64,000 nucleotides of DNA, from positions 310,001-374,000 of the forward strand of contig DAOTCE010000001.1 in NCBI GenBank assembly GCA_035452965.1. Direction: 5' to 3'. The notes under the pieces were generated by a model. The model saw nothing but the letters and a program-made list of their open reading frames with translations. It was not told the origin of the DNA and ran no database searches. A program made the position numbers and the translations under genes. Below, one piece after another: positions 55,964 through 64,000 of this stretch. Source of the stretch: Candidatus Paceibacterota bacterium. Its GTDB lineage: Bacteria; Verrucomicrobiota; Verrucomicrobiia; Limisphaerales; UBA8199. Every line of letters begins with the position of its first letter. Positions within the stretch are counted from its first letter, which is position 1.

Positions 55964-58900
55964 CTATTGCTCGTCCGTCAGCACGTCCAACTCCGCGATG
56001 CTGGCGTAAGGCCTGCCGTTGACTTCGGACCGGGCCACCAGCTTCACGTACCGCGCGCGGATCGGTTTCTCGAAGCGCACCGCCTGAAGCTGGGTGCTGT
56101 CGGGCCATGTCGCCGTGGCCGTCGGCGCGGCCCATGAAGTTGGGTCGGAGCTGCAGTAGATTTCGCATTCGGCGATGCGGCCATTGGCGCCGTCCTGGCG
56201 CGGCAGATAGGTAATGCCGCTGAGCGCCACGGGGTGTCCCAGATCAATGATCAGATGGTGCGGCATGGGGTCGCTGCGCGGCTGCCAGCGCGTGTGCCAA
56301 ATGGTGTTGGGGTTGCCGTCAATCGCGTTCGCCGCGACGTTCCCGTTTGCGCCGTCCTCGCTGTCGGCCTCGAGTACTTTGGCTCCCAACGCCGCGAGTT
56401 TCGAGGGTGAAACCCGGTCCAGCAGCCCGGCCAAGGCGTCCTTGTTGACGGCGACCTTCGGGTTGAAGTCGGAACCGGCCATGTAGCCGAGCAGACTGTG
56501 GAGCATCTGCCGGGCGACGGGGTTTTGGTCGAGGTGGTTTCTCAAATCAATGCTGCAGACCAGAACCCTGCCCTTTGCGACTTTCGCCTCGAACACCAGG
56601 CCGAGTTTGCGGCCCGTCACCCAGTCGTCTATGACTTGCACGATCGGTTGCAATTCCCTGGGCAGGTCCTTGAGGATCATGGCGCCAGCCCGGCTGACGA
56701 GGTGCCACCATTGCCAATTGCTGTGGAAGTCAGTTGGGAATTCCGCCAGGGCCGGATGTTTGGGGTCGCACAAGATCCCAAGCGTCGTAGGCGGTTGTCG
56801 GCGGGTCCACGCCGTATTCCAGAAGATGCTCGAGAAGCCTAGCGCGACCTTGCCATGCCTGTCGCCCTTGACTCTGTTCGGCGGAAGCATCAGCAGCACC
56901 TTGCCGCCGGCTTCAAGCGCTGCCAGCGCCCGGTCGTCCAGGACCTCGGTCACCAGAGAGTCCGGTAACGGATGAGTATCCACTTTGGGCGGATAGACCC
57001 ATACGTCCCAGTCATTCTGAAACTCGGGGGCCGGGGCTGAACCCCTGGAAGGCTGGTTGAGAGTCACCACCAGCCTGTAACGAGCGGGAGCCGGCACCTC
57101 TTGCAGGTCAATGCTTGCGCGGCCCCGGCCTATCCCGTTGCCGATTGCGATGTCAGAAACCGGGAGCTCGCCGCCGGCAACGACTCTTTGATCGTCCCCC
57201 ACCAGCGTCCAGGTCGTAGCGACTTCCTTAAGCGGGGCCGGGCCGAAGTGGGCGACTTCGATGTCCGCTTCGAGTTTCTCGTCGGTGGTAAACACGCGCT
57301 TGCCCAGGCGCGCCAAAGGCACGGTGCGGTTGCAGAAACGGCTGTATTCTTTCGCAGTGACGTAACCCTTTTCGTCCCAAAACGGATCGAGCACGCCGAC
57401 CAGCGCCGTGCCTTGGCCGGGGAAATCGTGCAGGTCGAGCAGTTGGAAGCCCCCCATGCCCGGCGTGCGCAGCGCGGACTCGATGTCCTCCTTGTAACAG
57501 AGCGTCTGCAGCTTTCCGGACGCAAGCAGGAACCGATGCGCGAGATCGCCCATGCCGTGCGCGCGCAACGTTTGGCGGAAAATCTCGAAGTTCTTCGGCT
57601 TCAGGCAGCCCCGGTACTTGGAAATCTCGTCGAAGTTGGGATAGACGCACCACTGGCCGATCTCATGGCTGATGACGGGGACGGTGCGTTTCTGGATGTA
57701 ATCCCGGTAATCCGTCTGCGTTTCCGGCGGCTGGGCGTTGATGCGCGACTTGAGTCCTGCGCCCCAATGCTGCACGCGCGGGTCGGGGGTGACGTGGAAC
57801 TGATTCTCTGGCAGCTGCGGCCAGCCGGCGCCGCTCGACCAAAGGCGGCGCGGGTCCTGCGTTTTGAAGTGCTCCACCCATTTGGCCAGGTAAGCGGCGG
57901 CGTTCTGACCGCCGGGCTCGTTGCCGTGGGGCATTAGCACGAAGGAGGGGTGATTGCCGTAAGCCTTAAGGATGCGGTCCGTCTCATCATAAACCCACCG
58001 GTCCACCGGCTTGCCGTCGCCAAGGGAGGTGGATTGGTTAGGCCAGCACGTCTCGACCTGGTAATAGAAACCGAGTTCGTCCGCCGCGACAAAAGCTGCT
58101 TCCGGCGGGCAGTAGGAGTGAAACCGGATCAGATTGAGCCCGTAGGCTTTGGCGATGCGGATGATGCGCTTCCAGGATTCCACCTCGGTGGGCGGATGGC
58201 CCGTGAGCGGAAAGATGCAGCATTCAAGTGTGCCGCGGAAAAAGGTCTTGCGGCCATTGATGAGGAACTGCGTGCCATCAGTGGTGATTTGGCGCAGGCC
58301 GAAGGTGACCTCGCGTTCGCTCGCGACGATTTGCCCGCCGACTTCGCCGCGGAGCTGGGCGCGGACGGTATGAAGGCTGGGCGTGAACTCATCCCACAGT
58401 GGCGCATCCGGAGCGAGCGTAGCTTCGGCCTTGGTGGTCAGGTCAGCGGCAGGTGTATCGAGATTCTGGCTGACGGGCAGGCGTGCGGCCTTTCCATCAC
58501 GCTCAAAGAAGAGCGACAGCTTCCCCTCGAAACGCTGCCGAGCGGCGTTGGTGGCGGTCACGACGACGCGCACCGATCTTGTCGCCACATTCGGATAGAC
58601 CTGCACGTCCTCAATCCACACCGGCGCAGTCGCCCGCAGGCTGACGTCCCCCACGATCCCGTTCCAATTGCCCTGCGTGTGATCGCTGATGCAGTGGGAG
58701 TTTTCGCCCACATCCACCACCAGGCTGTTGTCCACCCGGATGGTGAGCCGGTGTTTGCCGGCGGCCGGCGTCGTGCTGAGATCGTATTCATGCGGCGTCG
58801 AAAGGCTGCGGTTGGAACCGAACGCCTCGCCATCCACCCAAACGCGGGTTTCCCAATGCGGTCGCTCCAGGGTCAGCACAATCCGCCTGCCACGCCAGGC

Positions 58901-59308
58901 CGGTGGGAACTCAATCTCCCGCTGGTACCAGGCCGCGCCGGCGTAATACTTCTCCGGCTGGAGCCAGAATGGGACTTTGACGTTACCCGGCTTCCGATGC
59001 TCGGCATATTCCGGCGCGGTGAACCAGGACTTGTCCACGATGCTCCCCGTCCATTTGGTTGCGACCGACACGTCATCACCGATGCCTTGAGCGGACAGCG
59101 AGCCGGGCAGATTGATCCCGTCCGGGAGCGACCGCTCGAACCACCGTTCCTCGATTCCAGCGTTGCGGCGATCCAATCTGAACTGCCATCGTCCGGCCAG
59201 CGAGATGCGGTCGGCCTGGGCCGCCGCCCCTTGGGAGCCACAGATGCCGATGAGCATTGCGCCGGCACCAAACAGGAGTGAGAAGCGGGTTAAAGAGTTG
59301 CTCTTCAT
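55964..59308 (-). CDS. GH2-type glycosidase with C-terminal F5/8C (CBM32-like) domain, exported
   Basis: A 1114-residue protein with signal peptide ending GAAAQA. GH2 sandwich/Ig domains occupy about 30-390 (WYQREIEFPPAWRGRRI, VWVDGEAFG), the TIM barrel 390-650 with acid/base Glu in PHGNEPGG and the nucleophile Glu in VISHEIGQW. Residues about 990-1114 are a discoidin fold (AANAIDGNPNTIWHTRW ... FEKPIRARYVKL), a sugar-binding module. GH2 covers beta-galactosidase, -mannosidase and -glucuronidase; substrate is not determined. It leads an operon with the Gfo/Idh gene. Confidence 0.93.
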   Translation of the reverse strand: MKSNSLTRFSLLFGAGAMLIGICGSQGAAAQADRISLAGRWQFRLDRRNAGIEERWFERSLPDGINLPGSLSAQGIGDDVSVATKWTGSIVDKSWFTAPEYAEHRKPGNVKVPFWLQPEKYYAGAAWYQREIEFPPAWRGRRIVLTLERPHWETRVWVDGEAFGSNRSLSTPHEYDLSTTPAAGKHRLTIRVDNSLVVDVGENSHCISDHTQGNWNGIVGDVSLRATAPVWIEDVQVYPNVATRSVRVVVTATNAARQRFEGKLSLFFERDGKAARLPVSQNLDTPAADLTTKAEATLAPDAPLWDEFTPSLHTVRAQLRGEVGGQIVASEREVTFGLRQITTDGTQFLINGRKTFFRGTLECCIFPLTGHPPTEVESWKRIIRIAKAYGLNLIRFHSYCPPEAAFVAADELGFYYQVETCWPNQSTSLGDGKPVDRWVYDETDRILKAYGNHPSFVLMPHGNEPGGQNAAAYLAKWVEHFKTQDPRRLWSSGAGWPQLPENQFHVTPDPRVQHWGAGLKSRINAQPPETQTDYRDYIQKRTVPVISHEIGQWCVYPNFDEISKYRGCLKPKNFEIFRQTLRAHGMGDLAHRFLLASGKLQTLCYKEDIESALRTPGMGGFQLLDLHDFPGQGTALVGVLDPFWDEKGYVTAKEYSRFCNRTVPLARLGKRVFTTDEKLEADIEVAHFGPAPLKEVATTWTLVGDDQRVVAGGELPVSDIAIGNGIGRGRASIDLQEVPAPARYRLVVTLNQPSRGSAPAPEFQNDWDVWVYPPKVDTHPLPDSLVTEVLDDRALAALEAGGKVLLMLPPNRVKGDRHGKVALGFSSIFWNTAWTRRQPPTTLGILCDPKHPALAEFPTDFHSNWQWWHLVSRAGAMILKDLPRELQPIVQVIDDWVTGRKLGLVFEAKVAKGRVLVCSIDLRNHLDQNPVARQMLHSLLGYMAGSDFNPKVAVNKDALAGLLDRVSPSKLAALGAKVLEADSEDGANGNVAANAIDGNPNTIWHTRWQPRSDPMPHHLIIDLGHPVALSGITYLPRQDGANGRIAECEIYCSSDPTSWAAPTATATWPDSTQLQAVRFEKPIRARYVKLVARSEVNGRPYASIAELDVLTDEQ

Positions 59309-59431
59309 CGGTCGGAGTGTGCGGTTGAGCGCCTTCGCCCAAAAGAGAAATCTCTCCCGCCCGTTTCCGCAGGGCGCGCGGGTTGGCGGCGGCTCAAGGT
59401 TCAGCCGTCGTGGACCCAGGCATGCTCCGCC

Positions 59432-61405
59432 TCACTCTTGCTGCGCCGGTAGTGGTTTGAAATGCCGGTCGCGAATTTCAATGACGCCATAGCCCATGCC
59501 GTCGAATGAAAGCGGCACCGTATCGTCCTTCAGGGCAACGGGGATTCTGGTAAGCGCATCGAAGGCGCGCAACGTTCCGGAAGCCAGGCCCAGCCGCTTG
59601 CGGTCAAGGCGAAAAGTGCTCCTGAGCGGCTCGCGTTTCAGATGGCTGACAAAGAGCAGCGCTTTACCGGGGTGCAGGTAACTGCTGATCTTGACTGACT
59701 CATCCCCCGCGGTTGCGCCCGACCCGCTCCAGTACGGCAGCCAGCGGGCGGAGCATGCCCCGAAACTATCCATGGCGCGCCAAATCGGACTGATTTGCGC
59801 CAGGGTGCGCGGATACGGCCTGACCTCCACACCGTGGAGCCACGCTAACGCAATCGCCTCGGTCAACGTGAAGGGGCGGTTCTCGTAGCACAGGAACTCC
59901 GCGTCGAGCCCATGCGCGTAGCCCATGAACTCGGTGCGGAAAATGTGCAAAGGCAGCTCGAACTTATCGCTGGCCTTGAGCGTCTCGAACTGTTCGCCGT
60001 TCCAGTAGCTGTCACAGAAGGCCAGTGTCGGCAGCGTCAGGCTGGCGGACATGTGCGCGTCGAGAATAGCATCCGGACGATGCCGGCGGACCGTGTCCGC
60101 GATCCGGCGCATCAGTTGGCGGGAGGCCAGCATCGGGTAGTCGGCCCGCAGGTTGCCGTCGCTGTCCTTCCAGCCGCAGCCATGGGCTTGGTTATGGCAG
60201 CGAAAAGCCTCGCTGGTGCCGTCGAAGTAGAGGCCGTCCAGTTCGTATTCGGCGAACAACTGGTCAATCCCCTTGACCAGCCAATCTGCCCATCCGCTGC
60301 GAGCGCAGGTGGCGTCAAAGGCGCGAAACTCGGTGCGATAGGGAGTGCTCCACGGAATGAGCGGCATGACGGACCACTCGTCGTGATGTCCCTGCAAATC
60401 CGGAGCGCGGCGGGCCAGACCGTAACCTACGTAAACCAGCAGCTTGATCTGCCGCTTGTGACATTCCCGGATCAGCCGCCGGAGCCGCTCGCCGTCAAGC
60501 GGTGTTATCTGGCCGTAGTAGTCGGTCCAATCGTCGTGAATGACCGCGGTTTTCACCCCGGCGTCCCGCAGCGTATCCAACTGCATCCGCCCATCTGGTC
60601 CGGGCGCGCAGGCCGCGTAGGTGATGTTGTGCAGGATTCGGGCGCTGGCCCGCCAGGCGCAGGAGACCGGCTTTAGCGGGCTCGCTTGCAGGCCAAACCG
60701 AAGGGTGATTGGGGCCGAAATCGTCACCTCATGATCGAGCAGCGTCGTGCTGAATAGCACCACGTTCCCCTGCGTGCGGGCCTGGAGGGCGCGTGTTGGC
60801 TCCCGGAGCGACCAGCCTCTGGCCGATTCGGCGCACCAGGCCAAGCCGCGTTCTTCATCGCCCAGCCAGACGTACGGCCTGAACTTGTCCGACCATTGGC
60901 CGCCAAGTTCAGGCAGCCCGGAAGAAAGATACGTCCAGGTGAAGTTCGCCGCGTGCAGGTACTTGGCGGTGGCGGCCCGACGGGGGATTTCCAGCCGAAG
61001 CAGACTCAGTTTGACCGGCTGCTTCGGGCAGAGCTCGAACTCGTACCAGCAGAGCCCGTCGCATTCGCCGGTCATGCGCGCCGTGATGCGGCAGGCAGCC
61101 GATTCGCCGGTCCATTCCCAAGTGGCCTTGTCGGCGGTGTTCGTGATGACTCTGCCCTTTCCCTTAAGCCCGGCTAGGACATCCGGTTCCGTGACCACGC
61201 GGACGGGAGCGGCCAGCAGCGGTTGGCCGGCGGCCACAATCTGCCTGGGCAGCAACAGCTTTCCCAAATCCGTCTCGCGCCCGAGGCAGCGGAACTGCGA
61301 GCTGGAGGCCTTCACGGGCGTGTAAGGGGCCGGCAGATCCGGGCTGGCTGCGAGCAGGGGGTAGCCGCAGAGTAGCGTGGGCAGGAGAACCGTGTGGAAT
61401 CGCAT
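59432..61405 (-). CDS. DUF6067-like TIM-barrel glycoside hydrolase, exported
   Basis: About 657 residues with signal peptide MRFHTVLLPTLLCGYPLLAA. The N-terminal beta sandwich (about 25-250) precedes an alpha/beta barrel with VIHDDWTDYYGQITPLDG, KLLVYVGYGLARRAP, LDGLYFDGTSEAF (catalytic Asp/Glu candidates) and ILDAHMSASL, the pattern of the glycoside-hydrolase-like DUF6067 family. Substrate unknown. ATG at 61405 gives the signal peptide; ATG at 61483 is in frame but not family-like. Located between UspA and GH2 on the same strand. Confidence 0.82.
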   Translation of the reverse strand: MRFHTVLLPTLLCGYPLLAASPDLPAPYTPVKASSSQFRCLGRETDLGKLLLPRQIVAAGQPLLAAPVRVVTEPDVLAGLKGKGRVITNTADKATWEWTGESAACRITARMTGECDGLCWYEFELCPKQPVKLSLLRLEIPRRAATAKYLHAANFTWTYLSSGLPELGGQWSDKFRPYVWLGDEERGLAWCAESARGWSLREPTRALQARTQGNVVLFSTTLLDHEVTISAPITLRFGLQASPLKPVSCAWRASARILHNITYAACAPGPDGRMQLDTLRDAGVKTAVIHDDWTDYYGQITPLDGERLRRLIRECHKRQIKLLVYVGYGLARRAPDLQGHHDEWSVMPLIPWSTPYRTEFRAFDATCARSGWADWLVKGIDQLFAEYELDGLYFDGTSEAFRCHNQAHGCGWKDSDGNLRADYPMLASRQLMRRIADTVRRHRPDAILDAHMSASLTLPTLAFCDSYWNGEQFETLKASDKFELPLHIFRTEFMGYAHGLDAEFLCYENRPFTLTEAIALAWLHGVEVRPYPRTLAQISPIWRAMDSFGACSARWLPYWSGSGATAGDESVKISSYLHPGKALLFVSHLKREPLRSTFRLDRKRLGLASGTLRAFDALTRIPVALKDDTVPLSFDGMGYGVIEIRDRHFKPLPAQQE

Positions 61406-61451
61406 AGGAAGCTGAGCTTGCAGGTGGAGGTTCAGGAAGGCCGCGGCGTGT

Positions 61452-61874
61452 TCACTTGGCGCGGAGCAGGAGCATGGGCACACTGATGCTGTGCTGGACC
61501 TTGAAGGCCGTGGTGCCGAGCACCAGGTCGGCCATGAATTGGTGGCCGTGCGTGCTCATCGCTACCAGGTCGCACCCTTTCCGCTGGACCCAGCTCACGA
61601 TTTCCTTCACAGGTTCTCCGTAGGCCAACTCCGCTTCGACCGAGATGCCCGCGGCCGCCAACTCCGCCCGAACCCGCTCCAGGCCGGCCTTGCCCTCCTC
61701 GACTTCCGTGCCGGCGGCATCCGTCCCGTGGTACTTGGCGGGCACCCCGCTGGCCACGTGCAGCAACACCACCCGGCTTTGCATCGCCCGCGCCAGCAGC
61801 TTGATGTGTTCAATGATCGCGCGATCGGTAGGCGTGCCCTCCAGGGTCACAAGTATCTTCTTATACAGGCTCAT
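61452..61874 (-). CDS. Universal stress protein (UspA family)
   Basis: 140 residues, a single Usp domain: KKILVTLEGTPTDRAI at the start, VVLLHVASG, and AMSTHGHQFMADLVLGTTA near the end. The ATP-binding loop G-x2-G-x9-G is only partly kept (GHQF replaces GxxG), so ATP binding is uncertain. Cytoplasmic, general stress role. It lies 37 bp downstream of the Nramp gene on the same strand and may be co-expressed with it. Confidence 0.93.
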   Translation of the reverse strand: MSLYKKILVTLEGTPTDRAIIEHIKLLARAMQSRVVLLHVASGVPAKYHGTDAAGTEVEEGKAGLERVRAELAAAGISVEAELAYGEPVKEIVSWVQRKGCDLVAMSTHGHQFMADLVLGTTAFKVQHSISVPMLLLRAK

Positions 61875-61911
61875 AAATGTAATTGGTCTCGCGGTTGGGC
61901 TCTGGTCGCGC

Positions 61912-63366
61912 TCAGCCGCTGGAAATGATGCGCCAGGCTTCCTTGAGCGACGCCGGCAGACTATAGAGGTCCATGGCCGTAATCAACAGCACGCTGCCCC
62001 AGCCCAGGATCAGCAGGAACCAGCCGTTGGCCCACTGGCCCATCCTCCGGCGCGATGACGTGAAGTGCAGCAAAGGGAACAGGGCCAGTGGCAGCATCAG
62101 CCCGAGGGTTACCTGGCTGAGATTGATCAGGTCCGTGATGCTGTCCGCTCCGCGCACGCTGACCAGCCAGACTGCCGGAATAACGGCGAACAGGCGGGAG
62201 ATCATCCGCCGAATCCACGGACGAAGGCGCCAGCGCATGAAGCCCTCCATCACCACCTGTCCGGCCAGGGTACCGGTGATCGTGCTGCTTTGGCCGCTGG
62301 CCAGCAGCGCCACGGCGAACAGCGTGCTGGCCAGGCTCGTTCCCAGCAGCGGGGCCAGCGTCAGGTGCGCCACCAGGATCCAGTCGCTGTCGGCACCAAA
62401 TCTCACCACCTCGCCCCCCGCCACGGTCACGCTCTCTTTGCCATAGAACACCAACGCCGCCAGCACCAAAATCCCCGCGTTGACCAGGAAGGCGATCGCC
62501 AGCGCCGCGGTGGAGTCAATCGTGTTGAAGCGAATGGCGGTGCGGATCGAAGCCTCGTCGCGCCGCAGTTTCCGGGATTGAACCAGCGCCGAGTGCAGGA
62601 AGAGATTATGCGGCATCACCGTCGCTCCGATGATGCCAATGGCCACTACCAGCATGCCGTTCTCGCGAAAGCCGGGCCGCGCCAATGCCTGGCCCATTTC
62701 CAGGAAGCTCGGCTGCGTCTGAGGCAGCACAAAGATCTCCAGGCCGTAGCAGACGCCAATCGTTGCCACCAGAACCGCCACGATGGCCTCCAGCATTCTC
62801 ATGCCCACCCCTCGCAACGCCAGCAGCAGCAGCACGTCGAACGCGGTAATGAAGATCCCCCAGGTTAGTGGGATGCTAAACAGCAGGTTTAGCGCTACCG
62901 CGCTGCCCAGTAATTCGGCCAGGTCGGTCGCCGCCACCGCGAGTTCCATCGCGATCCAGTAGGGCCAGCGGGACCATTTGGGGTACCAGTCCCTGCAAGC
63001 CCGAGCGAGGTCCTTGCCGGTCGCCACGCCCAGCCGGGCCGAAAGGACCTGCAGGATCACCGCCATGAAGCTCGCCAGCGCCACGATCCACAGCAGGCCG
63101 TACTTGAACTGCGCGCCCGCCGCCAGGTCCGTGCCCCAGTTGCCGGGGTCCATGTAGCCCACGCTCACCAGGATGGCCGGTCCCACAAACGCGCGCCATT
63201 GGCGCCAGAACCCGGCCGAGTGTGGCGGTACGGGAACGGTGCCGTGGATGCCTTCGAGCGACACCTGCCCGCCGGGGACTTCCGGCGTTGGAGAATAGGC
63301 AGTGTGGCGGCCGGCGTCGGCGCTGGCGTCGGCTGCCGGTCTCGAACCATTCCTCATCCCGGGCAC
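61912..63366 (-). CDS. mntH: Nramp-family divalent metal transporter (Mn2+/Fe2+)
   Basis: 484 residues with about eleven transmembrane helices. The metal-site motif DPGN is at residue 73 (YMDPGNWGTD, TM1) and the second motif MPHNLFLHS near 255 (TM6), both characteristic of Nramp proton-coupled Mn/Fe importers. The N-terminal 50 residues form a hydrophilic tail that may be partly spurious. Cytoplasmic membrane. Paired with a UspA gene, a common arrangement in stress or metal uptake. Bacterioferritin lies elsewhere in the window. Confidence 0.93.
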   Translation of the reverse strand: MPGMRNGSRPAADASADAGRHTAYSPTPEVPGGQVSLEGIHGTVPVPPHSAGFWRQWRAFVGPAILVSVGYMDPGNWGTDLAAGAQFKYGLLWIVALASFMAVILQVLSARLGVATGKDLARACRDWYPKWSRWPYWIAMELAVAATDLAELLGSAVALNLLFSIPLTWGIFITAFDVLLLLALRGVGMRMLEAIVAVLVATIGVCYGLEIFVLPQTQPSFLEMGQALARPGFRENGMLVVAIGIIGATVMPHNLFLHSALVQSRKLRRDEASIRTAIRFNTIDSTAALAIAFLVNAGILVLAALVFYGKESVTVAGGEVVRFGADSDWILVAHLTLAPLLGTSLASTLFAVALLASGQSSTITGTLAGQVVMEGFMRWRLRPWIRRMISRLFAVIPAVWLVSVRGADSITDLINLSQVTLGLMLPLALFPLLHFTSSRRRMGQWANGWFLLILGWGSVLLITAMDLYSLPASLKEAWRIISSG

Positions 63367-63569
63367 CCCCCGCCTTGGCCACCCGGAACTATAGAATACC
63401 GGGCAACACTTAGCTTCTGTGCCATGCCCTACTCCTTACTGCATCGTGGATGTTGTTGCAAACAGGATGTGTCTGCTCGAACAGTGACCAAGCCCCCTTG
63501 GCGGTTCGATTCGACCTGCGCCCGCTTCCGGGCTGTCGTTAATCCGGCCACTCCGTTCGACCAGGATGG

Positions 63570-63588
63570 AGCACGCCAGTTGGCGTGC
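63570..63588 (-). terminator. Stem-loop at the 3' end of the barrel-gene remnant
   Basis: Arms AGCACGCCA and TGGCGTGCT around GT lie directly after the TAA stop (63591-63589) of the remnant, on the minus strand. Position and symmetry suit a terminator; no T-run. Confidence 0.5.
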
Positions 63589-63774
63589 TTATGGCAACAT
63601 TATGCCGATGGCGTAGGAACCGCCGCATTGAGGCGTGATATCCTCGGCGTCATCATACTGCAACCATTGTGCCCCGGCGGTCACCTTGATGAACACATTG
63701 TCGGTAATGTTCCAGCGGATCCCGGCGCCCACGTTCCAGGTGAAGGCGATCTCGGAATAGTAATCGTAGTATGA
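63589..63774 (-). pseudogene. 3' remnant of an outer-membrane beta-barrel protein gene
   Basis: An open frame of 61 codons with no start codon: it is bounded upstream by an in-frame TAA (63775-63777). Its product has the alternating aromatic pattern of a porin-like barrel end: YSEIAFTWNVGAGIRWNITDN, then VFIKVTAGAQWLQYDD, then GGSYAIGIMLP. A different frame upstream (63775-63884) encodes a Pro-rich linker (PPQPESPAPPSHPMPPDNH) that fits such proteins, suggesting a frameshift near 63770. Only about 130 bp separate it from eno, so most of the ancestral gene is gone. Confidence 0.65.
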
Positions 63775-63910
63775 TTATCGGGCGGCATGGGATGGCTTGG
63801 AGGTGCCGGAGATTCAGGCTGGGGAGGCCTGGCGCACACCCCCTTCAAATTCCATTGAAAGTGCCCGCCCGACTTGCATAGCATCCCTCTCGCTAATGAA
63901 GAATCTAAAC

Positions 63911-64000
63911 ATGAACAAGATCAAGAAAGTCAGTGCACTGGAAATTCTGGACTCACGCGGCAACCCGACTGTCTCGGTGACGGTTACGCTGTCCAATGGC
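63911..64000 (+). CDS. eno: Enolase (N-terminal fragment)
   Basis: The first 30 codons before the window ends. The protein begins MNKIKKVSALEILDSRGNPT and continues VSVTVTL, the invariant N-terminal strand region of enolase (ILDSRGNPT). It interconverts 2-phosphoglycerate and phosphoenolpyruvate. An in-frame ATG at 63896 adds five residues and is less likely. Neither has a strong ribosome-binding site. Confidence 0.93.
   Translation, partial: MNKIKKVSALEILDSRGNPTVSVTVTLSNG

Overview
The window looks like a high-GC chromosomal segment of a Verrucomicrobiota bacterium, probably close to the Limisphaerales/Pedosphaera group; this is an inference from gene content, not from a marker tree. Pointers are large secreted proteins that share a short aromatic C-terminal module ending in F-[YF]-R, a six-gene ECF-sigma operon with a 2376-residue membrane protein, S1 sulfatase, GH127, GH2 and DUF6067-like glycan enzymes, a Tat-exported Gfo/Idh oxidoreductase, and a Ski2-like helicase of the DUF3516 type. 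No rRNA, tRNA, CRISPR array, insertion sequence or prophage was recognised.

Layout. 1-10.5 kb: the first 20 codons of a xylulokinase-like gene with an M50 protease, a GT2 glycosyltransferase, a beta-helix protein, a secreted beta-propeller overlapping a nitrilase-type amidohydrolase, a WYL regulator and a reprolysin-like metalloprotease. 10.8-26.1 kb: an uninterrupted operon of an ECF sigma factor, a membrane VWA protein with an anti-sigma-like N-terminus, three exported proteins of unknown function and the 2376-aa protein, which is an internal tandem duplication. 26.1-29 kb: a HAD phosphatase and a short (metazoan-type) transketolase. 29-35.3 kb: a 98-nt stem-loop and then a 1931-aa glycine-rich protein with six ~260-aa repeats. 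35.7-42.4 kb: uvrB with a methyltransferase, bacterioferritin, and the DUF3516-type helicase. 42.5-47.7 kb: sulfatase, alpha/beta-hydrolase and GH127 arabinofuranosidase. 47.9-54 kb: a pseudopilin-like lipoprotein, guaA and mfd in one minus-strand unit, plus a 51-aa lipoprotein. 54.5-63.4 kb: Nramp transporter, UspA, DUF6067-like glycosidase, GH2 and Gfo/Idh on the minus strand. The window closes with the 3' remnant of an outer-membrane barrel gene and the start of eno.

The most interesting items are (i) the ECF-sigma/VWA/giant-protein operon, which I cannot match to a named system; (ii) a dispersed palindromic element present three times in intergenic DNA, two copies having a second, smaller palindrome at a fixed distance; (iii) a different palindromic repeat sitting in frame inside mfd; and (iv) two elaborate stem-loop structures in long 5' regions. 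Gene calls rest on motif recognition by eye; no database search was run.
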